Of a DNA stretch of 40,394 nt, positions 32,619 to 40,394 are shown in pieces (the first letter of the stretch is position 1; each line of letters begins with the position of its first letter). A program made the position numbers and the translations under genes. The notes beneath the pieces are model-generated. The model was not told the origin of the DNA. It saw nothing but the letters and a program-made list of their open reading frames with translations, and searched no databases. Source of the DNA: Spirochaetaceae bacterium (GTDB lineage Bacteria; Spirochaetota; Spirochaetia; DSM-27196; PXBQ01); the NCBI GenBank assembly GCA_007695285.1, contig REEC01000193.1, positions 1 to 40,394 on the forward strand. Reading direction: 5' to 3'.

Positions 32619-33793
32619 AACGTTCTTACCTTTTTCGTCAACACACCGAGGCCGAGAGCGAACAGAACGACCAGCCAGAGCGTCGCGGTGCCGAGCGGCG
32701 CGGCGACATCGGCCCAGCCCGCGCCGTACGCAGTCGCGTCGATCAGCGCCTGCATGATGCCGTGGCTCGGGACAAAGCGCACCCACGCGGGTGACATCCC
32801 GGGAAAGAGTGCCGAGAACGCGGGAATCGCGAGAGGCAGAATACACGCCATCGTGTAAAAGAGAGTGCCGATGAAGTCGCGCCCCGACGAGCCGACCGCC
32901 ATCCCGATCCCCGTGAACATCGCTGCTCCGATCAAAACGGCAGTAAGGATGATGAGCGGATTTCCGGCCGCGAACGCGCCGATCGCGGCGAGCAGCACGA
33001 CCGCCTGCGCCATCGCGAGACCGATCCCAAAAATGCTCTTCGCGATCAAGACGTCCGATAACCGCGCGGGAGTCACGGTGATCGCGGTCACGGTTCGGTG
33101 CGTGATCTCGACCGCGATCAGCGACGCCAGAGCGAATGTCTCCATCATCAGCACGAAGAAAACCAACATCGGCTGCATGCGCTCGCGCATCGAGATCTGC
33201 GCGCCCATTCGGTCTGTCCCGAGAATTATCTGCTCGGCGTCCGGTTCGGTGACCGGCAGCTCCGCGCCCGCGAGCATAAACGCGATCTCACGGATGAAAC
33301 TCACCATCGCGGTGCGGATCTCCGCGGGCGTGTCGTCGTTCACATACACGTGCACCGTGCTGACCGTTCCTGCCGCGGTGTCCCGCAGGAAGTTCTCGGG
33401 AAAGCCGATACCGACAAAGACCGAGAGCTTCTCCGCGTTCTCGGGCCGCGCCTCACCGGCAGCGGTGTCCCGGATGACGATGCGCCCGGCGTCGGTCCGC
33501 CACGCCTCGGCGTCGCCGGCGATTACCGCGCGCATCGTCTCTTCGGACTTGAACACCACCGCTTCGAGTCCTTCCTCCGCGTCGGCCAGCATCGCCTCGA
33601 ACTGTCCGAGGTCATGGTGTGAGACTCCGATCGTCACGCTCTCGTCGACAGTGTCCGGGAGGAGCCAGTACACCACGATAAACATCACGAGGCCGAACAG
33701 CGAAAGCGCCATGTAGATTCGGTCGCGCGAGAACTGGATCAAGTCCTTTTTGAGAATCGCGGCGACGATCGCGGCGCGCCTTGAGTCACGCAT
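32615..33793 (-). CDS. ABC-2 type exporter permease (first)
   Basis: A 392-aa ABC-2 membrane subunit with the same plan as its partner: TM1 (MALSLFGLVMFIVVYWLLP), a large roughly 190-residue external domain and five hydrophobic segments near the C-terminus (ALASLIAVEITHRTVTAITVTPARLSDV being the cytosolic loop after TM2). It is longer than the second permease mainly in the external domain. ATG 33793 shares its A with the ATPase stop (TGATG); GTG 33796 is also possible. The stop overlaps the second permease by four nt. The three genes are strictly co-translated, indicating fixed stoichiometry. Confidence 0.85.
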   Translation of the reverse strand: MRDSRRAAIVAAILKKDLIQFSRDRIYMALSLFGLVMFIVVYWLLPDTVDESVTIGVSHHDLGQFEAMLADAEEGLEAVVFKSEETMRAVIAGDAEAWRTDAGRIVIRDTAAGEARPENAEKLSVFVGIGFPENFLRDTAAGTVSTVHVYVNDDTPAEIRTAMVSFIREIAFMLAGAELPVTEPDAEQIILGTDRMGAQISMRERMQPMLVFFVLMMETFALASLIAVEITHRTVTAITVTPARLSDVLIAKSIFGIGLAMAQAVVLLAAIGAFAAGNPLIILTAVLIGAAMFTGIGMAVGSSGRDFIGTLFYTMACILPLAIPAFSALFPGMSPAWVRFVPSHGIMQALIDATAYGAGWADVAAPLGTATLWLVVLFALGLGVLTKKVRTL

Positions 33794-34650
33794 CACGCGA
33801 GCCCTCGGCCGGTCATCGAGACGAATATGTCTTCGAGCGTGGCCTCCTCGGTGTGGATCGTCACGACCTCGCCGTCGCTCACCGCGCCCTTGAGTCCGTC
33901 ACCGACGGTGTCTTTGTCGAGAGGAACGCGCTTCTCGACGATCTCGTCACCGACGCGAACGCGCACGGTCGCCGACCTGGTTCCGTGTTTCAGTTTCAGA
34001 TTCTCGGGCGTGTCGATCGCGTGAAACAGACCTTCATTGATGAAAGCGACGCGGTCGGAGAGTCTGTCGGCCTCGTTCATGTCGTGTGTTGTGAGTAAAA
34101 CCGCGGTGCCGGCGCGCGCGCGTTCCTCGATGATCGCGCGGATCGCGCGCGACGAGACCGGATCGAGCCCGTCGGTCGGCTCGTCGAGAAACAACACGTC
34201 GGGGTCGTTGATCAACGCGCGCGCGATCATGAGCCTCTGCCTCATGCCTTTCGAGTACGACGCGACGCGGTCCTTACCACGGCCGGAAAGATCGACTCGC
34301 TCGAGCAAAGCCCGAACGTCGAGTTTTTTTATGCCGAACAGCGACGCGAAGAACCTCAGGTTCTCCTCGCCTGTCATTTGAAGGTAGAGGTTTTTCTCCT
34401 CGAAACTCACGCCGATCCGCGCATTGACTTCCGAAGAGTGCCCACGGACCGGCATCCCGAGAATCCGGACAGAGCCGGCTTGCGGTACGAGCTGCCCGAC
34501 GAGCATCTTGATCGTCGTGGACTTGCCGGCACCGTTCGGACCGAGAAATCCGAAGATCTCACCGCGCGCGACCTCAAACGAAATACCGTTTACCGCTTTG
34601 ATCTCGCCGTACGCGTACGAGATCGAGTCAACCGAAATTGCCGCGTTCAT
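33793..34650 (-). CDS. ABC transporter ATPase subunit (CcmA/NatA-like)
   Basis: A 285-aa ATP-binding subunit. Walker A is GPNGAGKST (37-45), the signature is YSKGMRQR (132-139, the form seen in drug/Na+ exporters in place of LSGGQ), Walker B is VLFLDEP (152-158) with D-loop GLD, and the H-loop is TTHDM (about 188-192). A C-terminal domain of about 70 residues (RSATVRVRVGDE to DIFVSMTGRGLA) is typical of this exporter group. GGAGG precedes ATG 34650 by four nt. It is the first gene of the exporter operon, behind a strong promoter with operator-like repeats. No regulator gene is adjacent. Confidence 0.92.
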   Translation of the reverse strand: MNAAISVDSISYAYGEIKAVNGISFEVARGEIFGFLGPNGAGKSTTIKMLVGQLVPQAGSVRILGMPVRGHSSEVNARIGVSFEEKNLYLQMTGEENLRFFASLFGIKKLDVRALLERVDLSGRGKDRVASYSKGMRQRLMIARALINDPDVLFLDEPTDGLDPVSSRAIRAIIEERARAGTAVLLTTHDMNEADRLSDRVAFINEGLFHAIDTPENLKLKHGTRSATVRVRVGDEIVEKRVPLDKDTVGDGLKGAVSDGEVVTIHTEEATLEDIFVSMTGRGLA

Positions 34651-34688
34651 ACTGCCTCCGTTCCCCGTCACCGTCGCTCCGCAACGAT

Positions 34689-34724
34689 GTACTAAATAAC
34701 TAATACACTGGTATCATAATACAC
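34689..34724. promoter_or_regulatory. Operator-like repeats over the ABC exporter promoter
   Basis: TAATACAC occurs at 34701-34708 and 34717-34724 (16-bp period). An imperfect dyad (6 of 9 pairs) spans 34689-34706. They cover the -10 box, the start and the early leader, as TetR or MarR-family operators often do. Confidence 0.4.
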
Positions 34725-34741
34725 AAGGCGGGATGCGTCAA
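34713..34741 (-). promoter_or_regulatory. Strong promoter of the ABC exporter operon
   Basis: On the minus strand TTGACG (34741-34736) and TATGAT (34718-34713) are exactly 17 bp apart, five of six matches at each box. The start is expected near 34706. Confidence 0.7.
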
Positions 34742-34756
34742 TAAAAAAGTTGAGGT

Positions 34757-35830
34757 TTACTTCCAGTTTCGGATACGTTTCACGACGCGTTCGGCGGTTT
34801 CACGGTCCTCTATGCCGTCGATGTGAGAAAACCAGACGCCCTCCGGACGCAAGGTCTCGAACACGCGCGGTAACTCGTCGAGAGTGATCGAAACGATCTG
34901 CATGCTCTTCCCGGCGTTCTGGATTTTGCGGTACACCGGAATCCAGCGTTCGTAACCTTCGTTCCCGGCACCGAACTGCCACTGCACGGCGTCGAGTTCC
35001 GGGATGTCCAGAATCAGATCGAGATGCCTGAGCGCGCCGGGGCCGTCGAGGTGGTAGATCGAGCGGTCGAGGAAGCGGCACTCATCGATAATGCCCGGAA
35101 GGAAGACGTCCTCGAACATCTTTGTGCTGATCATACACGAGAAGTCGTTCGACGGAATGTAGTACCTGCCGGTGTGGACCAAAGGGAGCCACGAGGTGAT
35201 CGGCATCCCGGCTGACGACAGCATCTCGTAGAACACGTCGTACGCGGCGTAGTACTCGGGGTACGATGCGGCGAGCTTCGCCTCCACCGCGTCGACGTTC
35301 TCGATCATGTCGATCGCAAGCGCCTCGGGATCGCGCAACGCCGCGAGGTGATCGCCTCCCGGGTGAAAGTCGGTCAACCCGACGATGAACGCGTCGCGCC
35401 CGAGTTCGAGCAGGCGTTCGGTGAACCGGACCAGAAGCCGGAAAAGCGGGTGATCCATGTCGAGAACCGCTTTCTCCGCGTCGGCGGCCCAGTCGGCGAT
35501 GCACGGCTCGGTCCACGTGGTGCCTTCGCCGTAGAAGTACGGACAGCCGCACCACGCGCTGAAGATCTCCGGGCCCATGTTCGGCCAGACGACCGGGAGC
35601 GCGTCGGCGAAGTACTCGCGGTTATGCGCTTCGGCGGCGAGCTTCTCGGCGCGAAAATCGACGTCGGTCCACCGGTCTTCGAGTGTTTTGTGTGCCTTCT
35701 CCGGTACCGGGACCGTTTTCTCGGCCGGCAGCACGATGCTCACCGGTGCGCGGTCGATCACCTCGTGATGCCAGAACGCCTCGTACCGCTTGTAGCTCTC
35801 GTCGTAATCGGGTTTCAGCGAAAAACTCAT
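34757..35830 (-). CDS. Uroporphyrinogen decarboxylase (URO-D) superfamily protein
   Basis: A 357-aa cytoplasmic TIM-barrel-like protein of the URO-D superfamily, of the type often seen next to glycoside hydrolases and sometimes labelled corrinoid methyltransferase-like. Recognisable segments are VGLTDFHPGGDHLAALRDPEALAIDMIENVDAV, the internal SWLPLVHTGRYYIPSNDFSCMIS, and a C-terminal YHLDGPGALRHLDLILDIPELDAVQW. The HLDGPG and C residues could hold a metal as in methyltransferase members of the superfamily, but the reaction is unknown. It is not HemE: length is similar but the N-terminal RxxR substrate motif is missing and no haem genes are near. It overlaps the alpha-mannosidase stop by ATGA, so a role in the same glycan pathway is likely. 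Confidence 0.75.
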   Translation of the reverse strand: MSFSLKPDYDESYKRYEAFWHHEVIDRAPVSIVLPAEKTVPVPEKAHKTLEDRWTDVDFRAEKLAAEAHNREYFADALPVVWPNMGPEIFSAWCGCPYFYGEGTTWTEPCIADWAADAEKAVLDMDHPLFRLLVRFTERLLELGRDAFIVGLTDFHPGGDHLAALRDPEALAIDMIENVDAVEAKLAASYPEYYAAYDVFYEMLSSAGMPITSWLPLVHTGRYYIPSNDFSCMISTKMFEDVFLPGIIDECRFLDRSIYHLDGPGALRHLDLILDIPELDAVQWQFGAGNEGYERWIPVYRKIQNAGKSMQIVSITLDELPRVFETLRPEGVWFSHIDGIEDRETAERVVKRIRNWK

Positions 35831-38799
35831 GTCATCCTCACTGCAGAAGTTTCGAACACGATCCCGACCGACGCGACGGCGTTTTGTCCGATCGGCAGCT
35901 CGATGACCGATTGCTCCGCGTCTGCGGTCACCGGGACGTCACCGATCGGCTGCTCGGATAAGTCGAGCTGCACTGCGGCTCTCACGGCGCCGAAAATCCG
36001 TCGCGGAAACGCGAGCCGTGCCGTGCACGCAATACCCGTAAGGTCGTACACCGTGAGGACCACCATCGTCCCGTCTTCGGACGTCTTGAAACCCGAGACC
36101 GCGACATCCCCGGGCTCGACTTGAACAAGCGCCCCTCCGGAAGGCAAGGCGCCGGTGTGTACGTCGGTTCCGACAGGGATCAGCGGAGCGTTGAAACTCC
36201 GCCCGACCCGATACGCCGCGGCGATATCGTCGGCTCCGTCCGCCGACGCCACGACGGGGGTCACGACGAACCGCATCTCGTGCTCTCCGACCTCCGGGAG
36301 TGGGTCGGGGTGATAACTGCCGCGAATGAGCGGAATCCGCACGGTCCGGCCGTCCCAGAGGCATCCGTACTTGCAGTCGTTGGCGACGACGACCGTCGCC
36401 GGGCCGGCCGTGCTCGTACCGGTGAGCGCAGCCCAGCGAAGCATCGGCACGTCGGAGAGGATGTCGCTTTCTCGGTCGATCGAACCGAACGGGATCTCAA
36501 ACCGCGCGGAGCAGCGCTCAAGGGCGAACGGGAGCACGAGCTTGAGGACCGGGACACCACGGGTTTCATCGCCTCGCTCGAACCACGTTCCTTTGATGCC
36601 GATGTACAAACCCGGGTCGTTGACCTTAAGCTCGTACGTAATTGAGAACTCGCTGCCGGAGAAATGGAACGTCGCGTCGATCCGCGCGACGTGAGGTCCG
36701 TCGAGCCCACGCGTGATACGGGTACACCGCAGCGAGTCGTCGGGCATCTCGCGGTCGACGTGCCACGCCGACATCGGGTGCGGCTGCTCGTACCGGAACT
36801 CGAGCGGGTTCATCCCCGCCTCGTTCGGCGCGATCAACTCGGCGCCCGAACTCACGTCGAGAAATCGCGCTATACCTCCGTCACTATCGAGCTCGAGACG
36901 AACCAGGCCGTTCTCGAGGGCGAGTGTTTCGCGTTCGCTCCACGAGTAGCTGCAGTGGTGCGGCCGGTTGCTGTGCCGGGCCGTTTTTGACGTGTTTTCC
37001 GTTCGCGCGGTTCCGGTCGATCCGTCCGGAGCGTCGGACTCGAGGATGCCGTACGCAGCGTACCCAAACGCACCGACCGTCACCGGAAAGACGAGCCGCG
37101 CGTACTCGTGCCCCCAGTACCGGTCCGTCTCGACCGTCTGCGCCTCGGCGACCGCACCGTCGGGGCCGTGCACCTCGAACCGGCGACCCGCGAAGACGCC
37201 GCCGTGCGCGTCGGAGCCCGCCGGTCGGTGGCTTCCGTCGTCCCAAACCGTGAACTCAATAACCTCGGTCCGCTCGTACGACGTCGGGTTGAACACGACG
37301 ACCGGGCGTCCGCGGGTCGCGTACGACCTGTCGTTCATCGTCGCGCGGCCTTCGGCCGAGTTGTACCCGACGCCGGCTCCGTATCCCGCGTCGGCGGAAG
37401 CGTACGCGTCCTCGGCGTGGCTCGTCTCGACGAGCGCGGCAACGGCGCGAAACGCGCGTGTCGCGCTCGAGCCGGCGGACGCGATCGCGCGCTGAAATAT
37501 CCCGTGCGCGTACGTCCGCGTATCGCGAACGCCGGAGCCCGGAAGGATGTCGTGGAACTGGTTGAACAGCACGTCGCGCCACGCGCTCTCGAGGACCGCA
37601 CCGGGGTAGTTGGCCCGAGTCAAAAGGTTCGAGATTGTACACGCGTGTTCGGCTTCCGCGATTCGCTCCTCACCGAGACGATTCGCGCGTTTGATGATGC
37701 TCTGCGACGTGTAGCAGCCGGTGAACTCGAAGTTGAGCTCGCCCGAGATCTGCGGAAGCTCCGAGCGCGACGCCGCGAGCAGTTCGAAGTACCGCTTTGC
37801 GCTCGAGAACCGGACTCTCGGGAAGACCGGAAGCCTGTCGAGCGCGGCGACCGCGCTCAGGTCGCGCCGAGTCGGGCCGCCACCGTGGTCGCCGACACCG
37901 AACACGAACATCGCGTCGCGTACGCCGACCGCCGCAGCGAATCGGGTCGCTTTGTCGACGACGTCACTCGCCCGCACGACTCCGTTGTACCCCCAGTTCA
38001 TGTCGTTCACGACAAGAACCTCGGACTCGTCGGGTCCCGCCCACCGGAACGCGAGCGGCCTCTCGCCGCCGTGGGCGCCGGGCCGGTGAAGGTAGAGGTA
38101 TTCGACGCCGCCGCGGGCAAGGTACGTCGGAACCGTCGCCGCGTGCCCGAACGTGTCGGGCGCCCAATCGATCGGGACGTCGGCCGCCGAAAGTTCAAAC
38201 CGGCTCGAGAAGTATCGTCGAGTGTAGAGAAGCTGCCGTGCGAGCGCGTCGGACCCGGACATGTTCTTGTCGCACTCGACCCAGTGACTCGCGGTGACCT
38301 CCCAACGGCCCTCGGCGACTTTTTCCTGGATCCGCGCGAACAACTCGGGGTCGTGCTGCTCGACTAGTTCGTACACCGCCGCCTGGCTCTGGCTGAAAAC
38401 GAACTCAGGAAACTCGTCCATGAGAATCAACACCGTATGGAACGAGTCGATCGTCGCCGCAACCGTCTCGGGCCAGGACCACATCCAGTTCATGTCGAGA
38501 TGCGCGTGCCCGACGCAGTGTACGGTGTATGTCTTCGCCGCTTCCGCGAGTGGGGAAAGGACTTTCTCGGCTTGTGCGATCGCTTCGGCAAGAGGCACCG
38601 TCTGTGCCGCGGAAGACACGATCGTGGAGGCGGACTCGATAAGCTTCATCCACTCGGTCGCGGAGGCCGGGTGCGTACCGCAGAGAAACTCGGCAAAGAC
38701 AAGCTCGGCACGAAAGTTCTCGAGCAACTCCTCGGTCGAGTCGAGCTGCGCGTCGGTCGCGCGGCTGAGTCTTCGGGTCTTTACCGTTCGCTGTTCCAT
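35827..38799 (-). CDS. GH38 alpha-mannosidase
   Basis: A 990-aa alpha-mannosidase of glycoside hydrolase family 38, class II type. The zinc site and nucleophile are visible: H98-A-H100-L-D102 (VGHAHLDMNW), then D215 in WAPDTFGH, the predicted nucleophile, and a later FHDILPGSG (about residue 430) that supplies a His ligand. The N-terminal 90 residues form a helical preface, and the C-terminal half has the usual beta domains. No signal peptide is present, so it acts on imported mannosides in the cytoplasm. GGAGGG precedes ATG 38799. It is 21 bp behind the HAD gene and coupled to the URO-D-like gene. Confidence 0.9.
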   Translation of the reverse strand: MEQRTVKTRRLSRATDAQLDSTEELLENFRAELVFAEFLCGTHPASATEWMKLIESASTIVSSAAQTVPLAEAIAQAEKVLSPLAEAAKTYTVHCVGHAHLDMNWMWSWPETVAATIDSFHTVLILMDEFPEFVFSQSQAAVYELVEQHDPELFARIQEKVAEGRWEVTASHWVECDKNMSGSDALARQLLYTRRYFSSRFELSAADVPIDWAPDTFGHAATVPTYLARGGVEYLYLHRPGAHGGERPLAFRWAGPDESEVLVVNDMNWGYNGVVRASDVVDKATRFAAAVGVRDAMFVFGVGDHGGGPTRRDLSAVAALDRLPVFPRVRFSSAKRYFELLAASRSELPQISGELNFEFTGCYTSQSIIKRANRLGEERIAEAEHACTISNLLTRANYPGAVLESAWRDVLFNQFHDILPGSGVRDTRTYAHGIFQRAIASAGSSATRAFRAVAALVETSHAEDAYASADAGYGAGVGYNSAEGRATMNDRSYATRGRPVVVFNPTSYERTEVIEFTVWDDGSHRPAGSDAHGGVFAGRRFEVHGPDGAVAEAQTVETDRYWGHEYARLVFPVTVGAFGYAAYGILESDAPDGSTGTARTENTSKTARHSNRPHHCSYSWSERETLALENGLVRLELDSDGGIARFLDVSSGAELIAPNEAGMNPLEFRYEQPHPMSAWHVDREMPDDSLRCTRITRGLDGPHVARIDATFHFSGSEFSITYELKVNDPGLYIGIKGTWFERGDETRGVPVLKLVLPFALERCSARFEIPFGSIDRESDILSDVPMLRWAALTGTSTAGPATVVVANDCKYGCLWDGRTVRIPLIRGSYHPDPLPEVGEHEMRFVVTPVVASADGADDIAAAYRVGRSFNAPLIPVGTDVHTGALPSGGALVQVEPGDVAVSGFKTSEDGTMVVLTVYDLTGIACTARLAFPRRIFGAVRAAVQLDLSEQPIGDVPVTADAEQSVIELPIGQNAVASVGIVFETSAVRMT

Positions 38800-38820
38800 A
38801 GAAACCCTCCGTGAACTGAG

Positions 38821-39462
38821 TTACGCGCGTGGTCCCTCGGGCAGACTCGAATCGAGCCGCGCCAGGTCCCGTGCGAGTTCCCGGTTTGCTCTGAACACGA
38901 CCGATTGTATCCCGACCGCGCGCGCGCCGTCTACGTTTTGTTGACTGTCGTCGATGAAAGCGATCCGTTCGGCCGGCAGATCGAAAAGATCGATAAAACG
39001 CGTGAAGATTACGGGGTCGGGTTTATTCACCCCGATGCGGCACGAAGCGACGACGTGCTCGAATCGCGTGAGCCAGTGTCGCCCCTCCAGTAAATCCTCG
39101 GTCAGTTCGATCGGCATGTTGGAACAGATCCCGATTCGACGTCCGGCGTCGGGCAAAGCGAGCGCCCAAGCGAGCAACGCGGTGTTCAGCCGTGACCAGC
39201 TCATCGAGTCGAGGCCGATCAAAAACGCGAAGCGCGACGGCTCGACGTTCACGCCGAGATCGCTCGTGACTCGACTCCAGAACTCTACACCGTCGATATC
39301 ACCACGGTCGTACTCGTGCCGATGGAGCCAAAAAACCGGACGCGCCGTCTCGCTCGTCACGCCGAGCACGTCGAGTATCGCGCTCCACGACTGCTCGTCC
39401 TGAAACAGGCTCAATACGCCGCCGTAGTCGAATACGATCGCTTCAATTCTCGGAGAGTCCAT
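38821..39462 (-). CDS. HAD-IA family phosphatase (YihX-like)
   Basis: A 213-aa HAD hydrolase. Motif I is VFDYGGV with nucleophile D12 and Gly instead of the usual second Asp, as in YihX-type enzymes (FDLGN). Motif II is GICSNMP, motif III is NKPDPVIF (Lys), and motif IV is FIDDSQQNVDGARAVGI. YihX removes phosphate from alpha-D-glucose 1-phosphate; a sugar-1-phosphate or related substrate is plausible here. ATG 39462 has GAGGAG 10 nt upstream. It is the first gene of the operon that continues into GH38 and URO-D genes, so it may dephosphorylate a product of that glycan pathway. Confidence 0.85.
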   Translation of the reverse strand: MDSPRIEAIVFDYGGVLSLFQDEQSWSAILDVLGVTSETARPVFWLHRHEYDRGDIDGVEFWSRVTSDLGVNVEPSRFAFLIGLDSMSWSRLNTALLAWALALPDAGRRIGICSNMPIELTEDLLEGRHWLTRFEHVVASCRIGVNKPDPVIFTRFIDLFDLPAERIAFIDDSQQNVDGARAVGIQSVVFRANRELARDLARLDSSLPEGPRA

Positions 39463-39475
39463 TGTCTCGCAACTC

Positions 39476-39499
39476 CTCGCTGTAATGTCTCACTGTAAT
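39476..39499. repeat. Tandem 11-bp repeats in the HAD operon leader
   Basis: CTCGCTGTAAT (39476-39486) and CTCACTGTAAT (39489-39499) differ by one base and are 13 bp apart. They lie in the mRNA leader, the first copy including the GAGGAG ribosome-binding site. Confidence 0.55.
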
Positions 39500-39514
39500 A
39501 CCTCGCGGCGAGGT
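39500..39514 (-). other. 5'-end hairpin of the HAD operon mRNA
   Basis: ACCTCGC (39500-39506) and GCGAGGT (39508-39514) are perfectly complementary around one base; a three-base loop leaves six pairs. It begins about 2 nt after the predicted transcription start and abuts the tandem repeats. Confidence 0.45.
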
Positions 39515-39522
39515 TGCGCACG

Positions 39523-39552
39523 AGTCTACCCGCATCCCGATCGGCGGGTCAA
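39523..39552 (-). promoter_or_regulatory. Promoter of the HAD-GH38-URO-D operon
   Basis: On the minus strand TTGACC (39552-39547) and TAGACT (39528-39523) are 18 bp apart. The start is expected near 39516. Confidence 0.5.
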
Positions 39553-39583
39553 CGACGGAACCAGGTTTCGTCGCCAAACCGTG

Positions 39584-39613
39584 TTGACAATCGGTTGATC
39601 GACCGACATTAAT
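39584..39613 (+). promoter_or_regulatory. Possible promoter of mrdA
   Basis: Consensus TTGACA (39584-39589) is followed 18 bp later by ATTAAT (39608-39613). The leader would be about 30 nt and ends in AAGGTGG (39641-39647). Confidence 0.4.
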
Positions 39614-39651
39614 GGTAGGCAGTAGTACCGTTTTTTGCTTAAGGTGGATAG

Positions 39652-40394
39652 ATGTCGGAATTTTTTGATAACGGGTTTTACCGCGACCCGCGCGCAGGAT
39701 TTGTCTCAAAAACGCGGATCGCGGCGGTTGCAGTCGCGATCGGCATCGTGTTCATGTTGTACATCGGGCATCTGTTTTCGCTTCAAGTCGTCGAAGGAAG
39801 CGAGTACGCGCAGCGTGCCCAGGAGATCACACGAAGGAGCGCGGCGATCGCGTCGCGTCGTGGCGAGATTCTTGATCGGAATGGAAAACCGATCGCGACG
39901 AACATCGATGCATTTACATTGATGCTTAACCCTGCGGACGTCCCTCGCGACGGCTTCACCGACCTGTTTGAACGGCTCGCTCCCATCCTCGGCACTACCA
40001 CGCAGCGGCTCGAGCAGCGTGTCCCGACCAACATTCGTCGACAGTACCGCGAGATCGAACTCCAGGTAGGGCTCGACCTCGAAACAATAACGGAGATCGC
40101 CGAACGCATCGACCAGTTCCCGGGTCTCTCGTGGATCAGTCGGCCGCTGCGGCACTATCCCGACGGCCCACTCGTCTCGCACGTCGCGGGTTATCTCGGT
40201 GCAATCACGCCGCAAGAACTTCAGGTCCTGTTTAACCACGGTTACGGACCTGGAAGTGTGCTCGGAAAGACCGGGATCGAACGCGAGTACGACGGAATCC
40301 TGCGCGGTCAGGACGGTCGTGGCGTACGATTTGTCGACGCGTTCGGCCGGGAAGTCGAGCAGCCGATGCAGTCGGTTTTGCCCGAGCTCGGAAA
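39652..40394 (+). CDS. mrdA: Penicillin-binding protein 2 (peptidoglycan transpeptidase), 3' truncated
   Basis: An open frame from ATG 39652 (AAGGTGG five nt upstream) runs to the window edge without a stop, 247 codons so far. An N-terminal anchor (RIAAVAVAIGIVFMLYIGHLFSLQVV, residues 23-48) is followed by the PBP dimerisation domain with RRGEILDRNGKPIATN (about 71-86), HYPDGPLVSHVAGYLG and GKTGIEREYDGILRGQDG (about 204-221). The last of these and the neighbouring text match PBP2 better than FtsI. The transpeptidase domain with its SxxK lies beyond the window. PBP2 builds side-wall peptidoglycan with RodA; mreB-type genes could follow downstream but are not visible. Confidence 0.9.
   Translation, partial: MSEFFDNGFYRDPRAGFVSKTRIAAVAVAIGIVFMLYIGHLFSLQVVEGSEYAQRAQEITRRSAAIASRRGEILDRNGKPIATNIDAFTLMLNPADVPRDGFTDLFERLAPILGTTTQRLEQRVPTNIRRQYREIELQVGLDLETITEIAERIDQFPGLSWISRPLRHYPDGPLVSHVAGYLGAITPQELQVLFNHGYGPGSVLGKTGIEREYDGILRGQDGRGVRFVDAFGREVEQPMQSVLPELG

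Noticed and set aside
39614-39637. GGTA...TACC followed by six T before mrdA, looking like an intrinsic terminator
   Set aside because: The stem has only four pairs with an eight-base loop and would separate mrdA from its own promoter; probably chance.
1-40394. CRISPR arrays, transposons, phage genes, tRNA/rRNA genes, retron-like or defence systems
   Set aside because: No regular spaced repeats of CRISPR length, no transposase or integrase motifs, no cloverleaf with CCA-end and no reverse transcriptase, nuclease or methylase-restriction motifs were found in reading both strands.

Overview
The window comes from a GC-rich bacterium with a Gram-negative envelope: it encodes lipoproteins, a predicted outer-membrane beta-barrel, a periplasmic alpha-2-macroglobulin paired with penicillin-binding protein 1C, and the start of PBP2. 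The very large acyl-CoA dehydratase activase-type Fe-S ATPase is typical of anaerobes. Together with the barrel/lipoprotein style and the GH38/URO-D carbohydrate operon, this fits an anaerobic, sugar-using spirochaete-like organism. The taxonomic call is an inference of moderate to low confidence, because no rRNA or other marker is present. Genes are tightly packed on both strands. No gene-free stretch exceeds about 190 bp, and I see no tRNA, rRNA, insertion sequence, phage gene or CRISPR array.

Layout. (1) 3-2083 +: the 3' end of a beta-galactosidase-like (trimerisation-domain) protein, then a promoter, a 13-bp hairpin leader and a lipoprotein. (2) 2100-9464: an SDR-rich metabolic cluster. 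A minus-strand run (SDR, SDR, SDR, methyltransferase) is divergent from a plus-strand pair (TIM-barrel sugar isomerase/epimerase, SDR). An MgtE magnesium transporter and a fifth SDR follow. (3) 9506-13906 -: a 1466-aa double-domain dehydratase activase with a palindrome on its promoter. (4) 14044-16408: a RarD-like transporter divergent from a Gfo/Idh/MocA oxidoreductase that overlaps a small DUF3820 gene. (5) 16435-19480: a metalloid-type ArsR repressor (CVC motif) divergent from two half-size permeases, a redox-active thioredoxin-like protein and a full-size permease with a CSC motif. (6) 19582-27457 +: alpha-2-macroglobulin and pbpC. (7) 27460-29513: an esterase and a MoCF (CinA-N) protein, divergent from a gamma-carbonic anhydrase-like protein. 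(8) 29562-34650 -: an ABC-2 exporter operon (ATPase and two permeases), followed by an outer-membrane barrel and a lipoprotein under their own promoter. (9) 34757-39462 -: an operon of YihX-like HAD phosphatase, GH38 alpha-mannosidase and URO-D-like protein. (10) 39652-end +: mrdA (PBP2), cut by the window edge.

How the parts work together. Groups 1, 2, 4 and 9 suggest uptake and dismantling of glycans and unusual sugars or polyols through oxidation (SDRs, Gfo/Idh), isomerisation (TIM barrel), glycoside cleavage (GH38) and dephosphorylation (HAD). Group 5 looks like a complete inducible metalloid or thiol-toxicant export island. Groups 6 and 10 are cell-wall synthesis and protection. Many genes are coupled by 1-4 nt start/stop overlaps (ATGA, GTGA, TGATG).

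Regulatory DNA is unusually readable. Sigma70-like promoters with 16-18 bp spacers precede most operons. Several have palindromes or direct repeats exactly over the -10 box, and five of the six convergent gene junctions carry a GC-rich hairpin, mostly without a T-run.
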